Notes under the pieces: model-generated | What the model saw: the letters and a program-made list of their open reading frames with translations, nothing else | Told to the model about the DNA's origin: nothing | Databases searched by the model: none | Position numbers and translations under genes: made by a program | From: JBEEFP01 sp041166085 | Lineage (GTDB): Bacteria > Actinomycetota > Acidimicrobiia > Acidimicrobiales > JAFATL01 | Direction of reading: 5' to 3' | NCBI GenBank assembly: GCA_041166085.1 | Contig: JBEEFP010000008.1 | Location: 1-64,000 of the forward strand | DNA: 64,000 nucleotides | In this document: positions 7,460 to 15,039 of the stretch, piece by piece | Layout: every line of letters starts with the position of its first letter | Position numbering within the stretch: the first letter of the stretch is position 1

Positions 7460-8778
7460 GCACCCTCACCCCGAGCGAGGCCGTCGAAAAGGCCTCCGGT
7501 TTCGACCACGCCGTCGTGTCCTTCCTCGACGCCAACGGCTATCCCATGACCGTCGCAGGTGCGTTCCGCACGGACCTCACCCACGCGGTCGTGCAGGTGG
7601 GTCCCCTCGACCCATCGGTCCTGCCGGCCCAGGGACAAGAGGTCGGCCTGCTGTTCAGCCGCATCCGTCCGCAGCCGGGCATCGGCTACGACGAGCGCCG
7701 GTACGTCAATGCGTGGGGGACGGCCCAGGTCCAGGGCGACATGGTGGTCGTCGCGGTCGAGCGCGCCACCGGCTGGGACGAGGCCGAGGTGCCGTTCTTC
7801 GAGTACGCCGAGCGCACCCTCCCCGAAGCCAAGTCGTACATGGCCGAGCTCGGTGCCAAGCCGCGCCTGTCGGTGTGGTGGACGTTCTTCCTCACGACCC
7901 GCCTGCCGTTCCTCACCGCGACCATCGTCCCCGTCGCCCTGGGTGGCGCGGTCGCGGCGCGTGACCACCGTTTCGGTTGGGGCTGGTTCCTGCTCGCCCT
8001 CCTCGGCGGGGTGCTCATCCATCTCGGCTTGAACATGGTCAACGACCTGTTCGACGACGCGAGCGGAGCTGACGCGGCAAACGTCACACCGACGCCCTTC
8101 AGCGGGGGCTCGCGGGTGCTCCAGTACGGACTGGTGTCGCGTCGGGCCGTGGTCGTGGCATCGACGGCGTGCTACGCGCTCGGCATCACCATCGGGCTGA
8201 GCCTGGCCGCGGCACGCGGGTGGGGCCTGCTCGCCATCGGGGCGGTCGGGGTGGTGATCAGCCTGGCCTACTCGGCCCCCCCGCTGAAGCTCGTCCACCG
8301 CGGCCTCGGCGAGGTGACCACCGCCCTGGGCTTCGGGCCGGTGACGACCCTCGGTACGTACTACGTCTGCGCCCAGCGCTTCTCCGGCGAGGCATTCTTC
8401 GTTTCGTTGCCGGTCGCGGTGCTCATCGCTCTCATCCTGTACGTGAACGAGATTCCCGATCGCGCCGGCGACGCTGCCGTCGGCAAGCGCACCCTCCCGG
8501 TGCGCTGGCCCAAGGACCGGGTGGTCGCGATGTACGCGGCAGCCGCGGCCCTGGCCTATGTCCTCGTCGTCGTCGGGGTGATCGCGCGGATCACGCCCGC
8601 GTGGACGTTGCTGGCGCTGCTGACGGTGCCCATGGCCCGCAAGGTGCATGTCGGACTCGTCGCGCACTACGACCGGCCCTATGAGCTCATGGGTGCGATG
8701 CAGGCCAACATCGGCCTGCACCTCGTCACCGGGCTGCTGCTTGTCGCCGGGTACGTCATCGACCTGATCGCGCGATAA
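7456..8778 (+). CDS. Split-barrel domain fused to UbiA-family prenyltransferase
   Basis: 440-residue two-domain protein. Residues of about 1-135 form a PPOX-like split barrel (FDHAVVSFLDANGYPM, then VNAWGTAQVQGD). Residues of about 150-440 form a polytopic UbiA/MenA-type prenyltransferase. The two Asp-rich prenyl-diphosphate motifs are visible: NDLFDDASGAD at about 196 and NEIPDRAGD further on. UbiA enzymes join polyprenyl chains to aromatic acceptors in quinone, heme or lipid synthesis. The fusion and the coupled stand-alone flavoprotein suggest redox handling of the prenylated product or acceptor, which is inference. The start is fixed by the ATGA overlap. Confidence 0.88.
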   Translation: MSTLTPSEAVEKASGFDHAVVSFLDANGYPMTVAGAFRTDLTHAVVQVGPLDPSVLPAQGQEVGLLFSRIRPQPGIGYDERRYVNAWGTAQVQGDMVVVAVERATGWDEAEVPFFEYAERTLPEAKSYMAELGAKPRLSVWWTFFLTTRLPFLTATIVPVALGGAVAARDHRFGWGWFLLALLGGVLIHLGLNMVNDLFDDASGADAANVTPTPFSGGSRVLQYGLVSRRAVVVASTACYALGITIGLSLAAARGWGLLAIGAVGVVISLAYSAPPLKLVHRGLGEVTTALGFGPVTTLGTYYVCAQRFSGEAFFVSLPVAVLIALILYVNEIPDRAGDAAVGKRTLPVRWPKDRVVAMYAAAAALAYVLVVVGVIARITPAWTLLALLTVPMARKVHVGLVAHYDRPYELMGAMQANIGLHLVTGLLLVAGYVIDLIAR

Positions 8779-8805
8779 ACCTCGGCAACTGCTGGGTACA
8801 GCAGC

Positions 8806-9087
8806 ATGGCACTCATCGGATTCCTCATCATCGGGTTGATCGCCGGGCTCCTCGCCCGCGCCATCCTCCCTGGGCGTGACCCCATGGGTCTGCTCGCCAC
8901 CATGGTGTTGGGATGCGTCGGATCGTTCGTCGGCGGATTCCTGGCCAAGGTGCTCTTCAACGACAACAACGGCGTCGGGCTCGTCGGCTCCGTCGTCGGT
9001 GCGCTCATCGTGCTCGCCATCTGGCGGACGGTCGTCAACCGGCAGCGCAGTGGCATGAGCGGCTTCAAGCAGCGCGTCACCGGCTGA
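8806..9087 (+). CDS. GlsB/YeaQ/YmgE-family stress-response membrane protein
   Basis: 93-residue small membrane protein of the transglycosylase-associated (YeaQ/GlsB) family. It has three Gly-rich helices: LIGFLIIGLIAGLLARAILP, a middle helix in MVLGCVGSFVGGFLAKVLF, and GLVGSVVGALIVLAIWR. A short basic tail follows. Family members are small inner-membrane proteins induced by general stress, with no established molecular role. It follows the prenyltransferase by 27 bp and may be cotranscribed with it. Confidence 0.9.
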   Translation: MALIGFLIIGLIAGLLARAILPGRDPMGLLATMVLGCVGSFVGGFLAKVLFNDNNGVGLVGSVVGALIVLAIWRTVVNRQRSGMSGFKQRVTG

Positions 9088-9209
9088 GCAGGACCCCCGG
9101 CGGAACTCGCGGTGTCGCCCGGCGCGGCGCCTCTTCGCGGAGGCGCCCGCCGGCATTGGTCCTCCAAGGGTTAGCCTGCGGTCCGGCGAGCACGCACCCG
9201 AGGGGGAAC

Positions 9210-9644
9210 ATGTACGAGAGGATCGTCGTGGGGACGGACGGGTCCGACAGCGCGTCGGGCGCCGTCAGCCACGCGCTGCAGATGGCCAAGCTCACCGGCG
9301 CAACGGTGCACATCGTCACCGGGTACAAGAATGCGTCGGCGCTGGCGGCCATGTCGCCCGAGACGGTGGCCTACGTGCCACCCGAGGGCGAGGTGCGCAA
9401 GCACGCCGAAGGCGTGTGCGAGCGAGCGGCGAGCCAGGCCCGCACCGCGGGCGTGAAGGTGGAGACCCACCCGACGCCCGGCAACGCGGCCGAGGCGCTC
9501 ATCCAGGTGGCCGAGGGCCAGCGGGCCGACCTCATCGTCGTCGGCAGCCGCGGCATGGCGGGCGCCCGCCGGGTGCTCGGCAGCGTGCCGAACAACGTGG
9601 CGCACCATGCCCCGTGCTCGGTGCTCATCGTCCACACCGCCTGA
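9210..9644 (+). CDS. Universal stress protein (UspA family)
   Basis: 144-residue single-domain Usp protein. It opens MYERIVVGTDGSDSA, the usual first strand with conserved Asp. The nucleotide-binding signature GSRGMAGARRVLGS matches the ATP-binding class (GxxGx9GS). Usp proteins are cytoplasmic and help survival under starvation, hypoxia or oxidative stress. The ATG has a strong GAGGGGGAAC ribosome-binding site, unlike the leaderless genes around it. The gene is single and ends just before a small hairpin shared with convergent tesB. Confidence 0.93.
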   Translation: MYERIVVGTDGSDSASGAVSHALQMAKLTGATVHIVTGYKNASALAAMSPETVAYVPPEGEVRKHAEGVCERAASQARTAGVKVETHPTPGNAAEALIQVAEGQRADLIVVGSRGMAGARRVLGSVPNNVAHHAPCSVLIVHTA

Positions 9645-9659
9645 CGCCCGAGTCCGCCT

Positions 9660-9674
9660 CGTCTCCTCGAGACG
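9660..9674. terminator. Small hairpin between usp and tesB
   Basis: CGTCTC-CTC-GAGACG is a perfect 6-bp stem with a 3-nt loop midway between two convergent stop codons. It contains the same GTCTC...GAGAC ends as the longer CTCGAG palindromes and may be a shortened relative. It could serve both convergent transcripts as a weak terminator. Confidence 0.5.
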
Positions 9675-9687
9675 GGATGTGGGCGCA

Positions 9688-10521
9688 CTACGGGAGCGGG
9701 GTGCGGCCCGTCGAGCGCAGCAGGGCCTCCTGGGCCACCGACGCGACGAGCACGCCTTCGGCGGTGTGGAAGGTGCCGCGGGCCAGTCCGCGCGACGCGG
9801 CGTTGCTGACTGGGTCGACGGAGAACAGCAACCACTCGTCGGCGCGCACGGGGCGGTGGAACCACACGGCATGGTCGAGACTTGCGCCCATGAACATCTT
9901 GGGCAGCGTCGACACCGGGGCGCGGGCGCTCCCCACCACGCCCATGTCCGACATGTAGGTCAGCGCGCAGGCGTGCACGGCGGCGTCATCGGGCAGCGGC
10001 CCGACCGTCCGCACCCAGAACGGGTGGATGATCGGGAACTCGCCCGGCGCGGGCGCGACCACGGGTCGGAGCTCGAACGGGCTCATGGCGGTGAACTTGG
10101 AGATCGGCGACTCGCCGCCACCGACCTCGTCGGGATCGGGGACGTTCGTCGGCGCGGGGAGCTGCCAGTCGTCGCCCTCCTCGGCCGCGGCGAACGACGC
10201 GGCCAGCACGAAGATCGTCTCGCCGCTCTGGTTGACCTCGACCCGCCGGGTGGTGAACGACCTTCCGTCCCGCGTGCGGTCGACGCGTAGCTCGAGCGGG
10301 TCGCCCAGGCGCCCAGGGCGGATGAAGTAGGCGTGCAGCGAGTGGGGCGGCCGGTCGTCGTCCACGGTGAGGGTGGCGGCCCGCAGGGCCTGGGCCGCGA
10401 CGTGCCCGCCGAAGAGGCGCTCAGGACCCTCGTCGGGCACCGGGGCGCGAAAGGCATCGGCGGCCGCTGTCGGCTCGAGGGTCAGCAGGTGGAGGAGGCG
10501 GTCGACCCGCACGTCGGCCAT
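9688..10521 (-). CDS. tesB: Acyl-CoA thioesterase II (TesB family)
   Basis: 277-residue double-hotdog thioesterase, which hydrolyses acyl-CoA to free fatty acid and CoA. The family signature GGHVAAQALRAATLTV is at about 40-55. The SLHAYFIRPGR segment and the C-terminal half with ALTYMSDMGVVG and LDHAVWFHRP supply the regions that carry the catalytic Asp, Thr/Ser and Gln in TesB. The length fits the family. It is transcribed divergently from the zinc-finger/pseudo-receiver gene with 136 bp between starts, and converges on the universal stress gene. Confidence 0.92.
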   Translation of the reverse strand: MADVRVDRLLHLLTLEPTAAADAFRAPVPDEGPERLFGGHVAAQALRAATLTVDDDRPPHSLHAYFIRPGRLGDPLELRVDRTRDGRSFTTRRVEVNQSGETIFVLAASFAAAEEGDDWQLPAPTNVPDPDEVGGGESPISKFTAMSPFELRPVVAPAPGEFPIIHPFWVRTVGPLPDDAAVHACALTYMSDMGVVGSARAPVSTLPKMFMGASLDHAVWFHRPVRADEWLLFSVDPVSNAASRGLARGTFHTAEGVLVASVAQEALLRSTGRTPLP

Positions 10522-10657
10522 GGCCGGAGCGTGGGCCGGGTGGGCGCCGCCCGTCCAATCGTGGAGCGGGTCGACGAAGAGGGAATTGTCGCATTGGGAA
10601 GGAGCAGGGCCCGTCGGCGGCGAAACGAGGCTCGTCGACACGTGACCGGGGGGCCAC

Positions 10658-11413
10658 ATGGACGGTGAGCGGGGGCATCTCGAGAGCCAGGGGCTGCTGG
10701 CCGCGTATTGCCTGGGCGCAGTCACGGTGCCCGAGGCGGAGGCGGTCGAGCGCCACGTCCGCGACTGCCCGAGGTGTCGGGAGGACCTCGACACGTACGA
10801 GGCCGCCGCCGCCGGCCTCACCGGCGCGCTCGACCGCATGTGGTCGCGGGTGACTTCCACCCTCGCCGGGCGGCGTGAGGATCTCGACTGCTTCCTTGCC
10901 GACGTGCTCGGCTCGGAGGGCGAGCGCGGCGATGGTGCCCTGCCCATACGCGTGCTCGTCGCGGCCGACACCGACGCGGCCCGACTCGTCCTTGCCAGCC
11001 GCCTGCACACCGATGATCGCTTTGCTGTGGTCGCCCAGGCCGCGGTCCCGAGCGAGCTGCTCGCTGAGGGAGTCGCCAGTCTTCCGGACGTCATCGTGCT
11101 CAAGCTGGCGTCGAGCGACCGCGTGTGGCTCGAGGCTGTCGGTGAGTTGACGGCTTGGGCTCCGCGCACCCGACTGGTCGCGGTGTCGGGCGTCAACGCC
11201 CGACATGTCGCGGAGCTCGTGACGACGACGGCGGTCGTGCAATCCCTCACCGCGGGACGCCCCCCTGGCGCGCTGATCACCGCGCGCACGGCCGCCGGCC
11301 CCATCCGGGCTCCCGAGCAGCGCTCCGCAGCGACACGCGACATCGAGGCGCCCCGCTCGATCATCCATGAGGTCATGCGCCAAGTCGGGCTTCCCTTGGG
11401 ACGGCCCCATTGA
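10658..11413 (+). CDS. Zinc-finger (anti-sigma-like) protein with a degenerate receiver domain
   Basis: 251 residues. The N-terminus (about 8-60) is a zf-HC2/ZAS-like anti-sigma zinc finger: His33, Cys37 and Cys40 form HxxxCxxC after an LLAAYCLGAV helix. Residues of about 96-205 resemble a response-regulator receiver (IRVLVAADTDAARLVL). The phosphoacceptor Asp is replaced by Lys149 in PDVIVLKL, and the conserved C-terminal Lys is also absent, so it should not be phosphorylated. It lacks a membrane helix. Its stop overlaps the TTG start of the membrane protein, and a sigma region-2 protein follows, suggesting one signalling unit. The mechanism is unknown. Confidence 0.8.
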   Translation: MDGERGHLESQGLLAAYCLGAVTVPEAEAVERHVRDCPRCREDLDTYEAAAAGLTGALDRMWSRVTSTLAGRREDLDCFLADVLGSEGERGDGALPIRVLVAADTDAARLVLASRLHTDDRFAVVAQAAVPSELLAEGVASLPDVIVLKLASSDRVWLEAVGELTAWAPRTRLVAVSGVNARHVAELVTTTAVVQSLTAGRPPGALITARTAAGPIRAPEQRSAATRDIEAPRSIIHEVMRQVGLPLGRPH

Positions 11414-12159
11414 TCCCCGCGGTGGCGGCCGCCAACCTGCTCCTCGGCGCCGGCTACCTCGCACTCGGCACGATCGTGCTCCTGGAGCTTCGCAGCCATT
11501 GGCGGGAACCGGGCGTCTGGCGATTCGGCGCCGCGCTGGCTGCCATGGCCCTCACCTGTGGGCCCCACCACGTCACCCACGGCATGCACGTGGGCTTCGA
11601 ACACCACCCTGCGGGCCGTCTGGACCTGGTGACCGTGCTCGTCGGACTGCCGCCGGTGCTCGTGTTCCTGTGGCTGCGGCTCGAGGCGCTCACGGGCAGG
11701 CGCGGCGACCGCTGGATCGCGGGCACCCCTGGATGGCTGCAGGCGCTGCCGGTCGCGACGGGGGCGTATGTCGCGGCTGTCGTCACCGCCGGCTTCACCA
11801 TGATGGCGACGGCGCCGTCGCTCTCAGCCGAGGGGGGCCTCGGTGTGGCGACTGGCACCGTCTTCGTCGCCGTCGCATGGCTGCTGCTGCGCACGCAGCT
11901 GCGCAACCGCCAAGACACGGGCGGCTGGTCGCTGTCGGGACTGGCGCTCGCATCGCTGTTCACCACGTGTGCGGTCATGCACGTCGCGGTGGCGATGGAG
12001 ATGGCGGCCCGAGTGCAGCACCTCGACGTGCATCTGATGCTGGTCGACGGCGCCGCGGTGGCCGCGGCCGGGTGGTTCGTGTCCGTGGTCCGCGCCCTCA
12101 CGCGCGAGGCCCGGACCAACTGGGAGGCGGTCGGCGCTGCGCCGTCCGTCACCGCTTAA
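11410..12159 (+). CDS. His-rich polytopic membrane protein of unknown function
   Basis: 249 residues with about seven hydrophobic segments and no recognised catalytic domain. After the second helix comes a dense histidine cluster (His53, 54, 57, 60, 65 and 66 in CGPHHVTHGMHVGFEHHP). A second His/Met-rich stretch occurs in CAVMHVAVAMEM and VQHLDVHLML, so metal or heme binding is plausible. The likely TTG start lies inside the stop codon of the zinc-finger/pseudo-receiver gene, implying translational coupling. It may be the sensor of the three-gene unit. MHYT-type sensors have comparable His/Met helices, but the motif itself is not present. Confidence 0.7.
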   Translation: MIPAVAAANLLLGAGYLALGTIVLLELRSHWREPGVWRFGAALAAMALTCGPHHVTHGMHVGFEHHPAGRLDLVTVLVGLPPVLVFLWLRLEALTGRRGDRWIAGTPGWLQALPVATGAYVAAVVTAGFTMMATAPSLSAEGGLGVATGTVFVAVAWLLLRTQLRNRQDTGGWSLSGLALASLFTTCAVMHVAVAMEMAARVQHLDVHLMLVDGAAVAAAGWFVSVVRALTREARTNWEAVGAAPSVTA

Positions 12160-12171
12160 AGGGGAGGCGAC

Positions 12172-12471
12172 ATGACGGGGGGCAAGCGATTTCTGAGGGC
12201 CGATGCGACCGAGGAGAACCTGCTCGCGGCCGTCGGTGGGGCCGAGTTGGAAGCGCTCGCCGAGATCTACCGACGTCACGGCGCCGCGGTGCTGGCGGCC
12301 GCTCGCCGGGTGGCGCCTGACCCCCTCACCGCCGAGACCGTCACCGCCGACGTCTTCGTCCAGCTCTGGGATCACCCGCAAGCAGCCGCCGCTCATCGCG
12401 ACGGTCTCAGGGGCTTCCTCGTTGCGAGTGCCCTCGCGCTGGTCGCCGAGAACGACCTGCGGCCCTCTTAG
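12172..12471 (+). CDS. Sigma-70 region-2-only protein
   Basis: 99-residue protein that resembles only region 2 of ECF sigma factors: LAEIYRRHGAAVLAAARRVA, then AETVTADVFVQLWDHPQAAA. It ends where region 4 should begin, and the DNA beyond its stop encodes the opposite-strand gene, so it is not an internal deletion of a longer local frame. A good ribosome-binding site (GGGGAGG) precedes the ATG. It could bind core RNA polymerase or titrate the zinc-finger protein upstream. Alternatively it is a relic sigma factor. Its stop codon interlocks with that of the convergent gene. Confidence 0.72.
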   Translation: MTGGKRFLRADATEENLLAAVGGAELEALAEIYRRHGAAVLAAARRVAPDPLTAETVTADVFVQLWDHPQAAAAHRDGLRGFLVASALALVAENDLRPS

Positions 12472-13865
12472 AGACTGAAGGCGGCGACGACGCCGGCAAA
12501 CGCGTCGACTGCATCGGGACCGTCCAGGTTCGCCATGTTGACGATGGCGGTCTGTACCCCCGCGTCGGCGAGCTCGCGGTAGCGGCCGATGAGGTCGTCC
12601 GGCGCATCGTCAGAACGGACGCTGGACAGGTGGGTCACCGTGATCTCACTCGGGTCTCGGCCGACGTCGGCACAGTGGTGGTGCAGGACCTCGACCTTGC
12701 GGGCGACCGTTGCGACGTCGCCGAACAGGTTGCACGCATCCGCGTACTGCGCCACCAACCGGAGCGTGCGCTTCTCGCCGGCACCGCCGACGAGGATGGG
12801 GACGTGGTCCTGCAGCGGCCGCGGGTAGCAGACCGTCTCGGCCGCTTCGATGACGGCGCCCGTGAACGGCGGCGCACCCGGTCCCCACATCAGCGATAAA
12901 AGCTGCAGCGCGTCCTCCAGCATGTCCAACCGCTTGCGAGCGGGCGGGAACTCCCAGCCGTACGCGCGGTGTTCGCGCTCGAACCACGCCGCGCCGACGC
13001 CGCAGATGGCGCGGCCACCGCTGAGGACGTCGAGCGTCGCCACGATCTTCCCCAGGTGCGCCACGTTGCGGTACGTGATGCCGGTGACGAGGGTGCCCAG
13101 TCGCACTCGCTCGGTATGGGCGGCCAGGAAGGCGAGCGTCGTCCAGCTGTCGAGCATGTCCTCCCATTCGCGTCCGGCCTGCGGAATCTGAATGAAGTGG
13201 TCCATGACCCACATGGACTCGAAGCCGGCGTCGTCGGCGGCTCTGCCGATGGCGGCCAGTCGTGGCGCCAGCTCCTCCCGTCCCCCTGACCAGGTGAACC
13301 GCGGAAGCTGTAGCCCGAACGCCAGTCGAACGGGATCGCTGCGTTGCCGAGCCTCGTCGGCCGGCGCGTCGTAGAGATCGCGAGGCACGAGACGTACTGG
13401 TCCGGCTGCATGCACCGCCGCGAAGCCTTCTGTCTCGACGCCGGCGCGCTGCTCGGCGTGACTCGCCAGCTGCGCCGAGAGGACCTTGGTCGGTACGGGG
13501 TCGCCCCGGCGCTTGTTGCGGCGCCGGCACTCCTCGGCCGGCGTGTCGAACACCACCGCGTGCGCGTCGGTGCCGTGGCGCGCCGCCAGGTCCCGCCACG
13601 CCCGCCGCCTCGCTGCGTCGAGTCCGAGGGAATCGATGACGGTGAGCAGCCCGCGTTCGAGGCGGCGTTCCAACACCAGGTCGAGGACGGCGAACGCGTC
13701 AGTTCCGGCCCGCTGGTCGTGCTCACCCTCGCCCACCAGCCCGCGGAGCGCATCGGTGGACACGATCTGGTCGTGCCTGAACCAGCGCTGGGCCCAGGTC
13801 GACTTGCCCGCGCCCGACGGGCCCACCAGCACCACCAGACTCGGCGTCGGCAGACGAACGGTCAC
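12468..13865 (-). CDS. AAA/polynucleotide-kinase-like domain fused to luciferase-like F420 oxidoreductase
   Basis: 465-residue fusion. The N-terminus (about 1-170) is a P-loop kinase-like domain with Walker A GPSGAGKST at 15-23 and a conserved DTPAEECRRRN segment typical of predicted kinases. The C-terminus (about 180-465) is a luciferase-like monooxygenase: FGLQLPRFTW, WVMDHF, GTLVTGITYRNVAHLGKIVATLDVLS and PILVGGAGEKRTLRL match F420-dependent LLM oxidoreductases. The kinase acceptor and oxidoreductase substrate are unknown. Its GTG start overlaps the lipase stop (GTGA), so it is translationally coupled to the lipase. The convergent sigma-like gene ends within its stop codon. Confidence 0.85.
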   Translation of the reverse strand: MTVRLPTPSLVVLVGPSGAGKSTWAQRWFRHDQIVSTDALRGLVGEGEHDQRAGTDAFAVLDLVLERRLERGLLTVIDSLGLDAARRRAWRDLAARHGTDAHAVVFDTPAEECRRRNKRRGDPVPTKVLSAQLASHAEQRAGVETEGFAAVHAAGPVRLVPRDLYDAPADEARQRSDPVRLAFGLQLPRFTWSGGREELAPRLAAIGRAADDAGFESMWVMDHFIQIPQAGREWEDMLDSWTTLAFLAAHTERVRLGTLVTGITYRNVAHLGKIVATLDVLSGGRAICGVGAAWFEREHRAYGWEFPPARKRLDMLEDALQLLSLMWGPGAPPFTGAVIEAAETVCYPRPLQDHVPILVGGAGEKRTLRLVAQYADACNLFGDVATVARKVEVLHHHCADVGRDPSEITVTHLSSVRSDDAPDDLIGRYRELADAGVQTAIVNMANLDGPDAVDAFAGVVAAFSL

Positions 13866-15016
13866 GCCCGCAGCGTGCGGCGCGTCAGCAACGTGAGGCC
13901 GCCGAGGGCCAGACCGAACGCGACCGGTGGACCGCCGCCTGTGGACGGGAGTCCGGCCGAGTCCCGGTTGCCCTCGACCGCACCAGGTGCGGCGGTCGTG
14001 GTCGTCGTCGCCGACGCCGGACGGGCCTGCGCGTATGCCTTGACCTCGGGTTCGGTGTCCGTGGTCGTGAACGCGGGGAAGCCGCCCGCCATCGAGCGCT
14101 GGAACTGCTCGAGGAGCACCGGGAACTGCTCGGGCACCGCGTACTGATCGGGCAGGACGCAGGTGGCGGGCGCGCTGATGCGCGAAGGATCGCCCGGCCC
14201 CGGGTGCGAAAGGGCGTCGAGGGCCAACTCCTGGGTCAGACGGTCAGTGGTGCCGATGCTGAGGTGATCCACGACGCGGCCGGGACACACGTCCTGCACG
14301 GAGATGTTGCGCACGTTGGGCTCGACCCTTCCCCAGTCGAGGCCCGCGGTCGGCACGGGCACGGCCGGCTGCACGAGCTCGTCGGTGATGCTGTAGATCG
14401 ACGTGTAGTCCACCGCGCCCGGACTCTCGTCTCCCGCATTGAGCGCGCGGATGAAGTTCGACTCCGGGGCGAACTGGTACATCACCGGCGCCAGAGGAAC
14501 CGGTGACTGCTCGGCGTTGGCGGCCAGACCGACGCCGTGGTTCGGCCCGGCCAGCATGACGTCGTCGTCCACCAGCGCCTGCACCGACGGCCACCACTTG
14601 ATGGCCCAGCGGGGCATCAGGCCGCCCTGGCTGTGGCCGACGATGTCGACCTTGCGCCCGCTCGTGTGCGCCATCTGCTGCACCGAGTAGGCGACGTACT
14701 CGGCGGCCACCTGCATATCGCCGAGACCGCGTTCGGGATAGGTGACGAGGCAGTAGTCGTAGCCACGGCTGGGCAGCAGCAGCTCCCAGTTCCAGCTGAA
14801 GTTCTCGTGAGCGTTGGTGAACGTGCCGTGCACGAGGAGGACGGGCTCGTGTTCGGGGTGGGTGAAGGGGTGCGGACACTCGAAGGCGGCGGCCAGCTGG
14901 TCCACCGGTACGTCGTAGGGCGGGTCGGGGGCGGTCTGCGCGTGGACTCCCATCGGCGCCAGCGCGGTAGCCAGCGCCGCAGCGGCGCACAGCGCACCGG
15001 CGAGGGAGCGGCGCAT
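13862..15016 (-). CDS. Secreted, LPXTG-anchored lipase/esterase
   Basis: 384 residues from the ATG chosen at 15016, which gives a clean signal peptide (basic MRRS, then a hydrophobic core to about residue 26, VHA-Q). The lipase domain contains the oxyanion HG in VLLVHGTF (63-64) and nucleophile Ser129 in GHSQGG, resembling Streptomyces class I.4-like lipases. A Thr/Ala-rich linker leads to a sortase signal LPSTG at about 356-360, a hydrophobic helix and a basic RRTLRA tail. The protein is therefore exported and attached to the wall. Its promoter is back-to-back with yceH: TAGGGT lies 7 nt before the start. Confidence 0.9.
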   Translation of the reverse strand: MRRSLAGALCAAAALATALAPMGVHAQTAPDPPYDVPVDQLAAAFECPHPFTHPEHEPVLLVHGTFTNAHENFSWNWELLLPSRGYDYCLVTYPERGLGDMQVAAEYVAYSVQQMAHTSGRKVDIVGHSQGGLMPRWAIKWWPSVQALVDDDVMLAGPNHGVGLAANAEQSPVPLAPVMYQFAPESNFIRALNAGDESPGAVDYTSIYSITDELVQPAVPVPTAGLDWGRVEPNVRNISVQDVCPGRVVDHLSIGTTDRLTQELALDALSHPGPGDPSRISAPATCVLPDQYAVPEQFPVLLEQFQRSMAGGFPAFTTTDTEPEVKAYAQARPASATTTTTAAPGAVEGNRDSAGLPSTGGGPPVAFGLALGGLTLLTRRTLRA

Positions 15017-15023
15017 CCCAACC

Positions 15024-15033
15024 ACCCTACGCT
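15024..15033. promoter_or_regulatory. Bidirectional leaderless promoter with shared -10 TA
   Basis: The 10-bp sequence ACCCTACGCT contains two -10-like hexamers facing opposite ways. On the minus strand TAGGGT is 7 nt from the lipase ATG. On the plus strand TACGCT is 6 nt from the yceH GTG. They share the T28-A29 step. The two start codons are only 23 bp apart, so neither mRNA can have a normal leader. Confidence 0.6.
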
Positions 15034-15039
15034 GCACCT

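Noticed and set aside
7147..9156. A 669-codon open frame on the minus strand
   Set aside because: Antisense to the UbiA fusion and GlsB genes, which carry recognisable motifs; the translation is repetitive Asp/His/Arg.
12172..12471. Frameshifted full-length ECF sigma factor
   Set aside because: The DNA after the stop encodes the end of the opposite-strand AAA/LLM gene, and no region-4 sequence can be found in other frames nearby.
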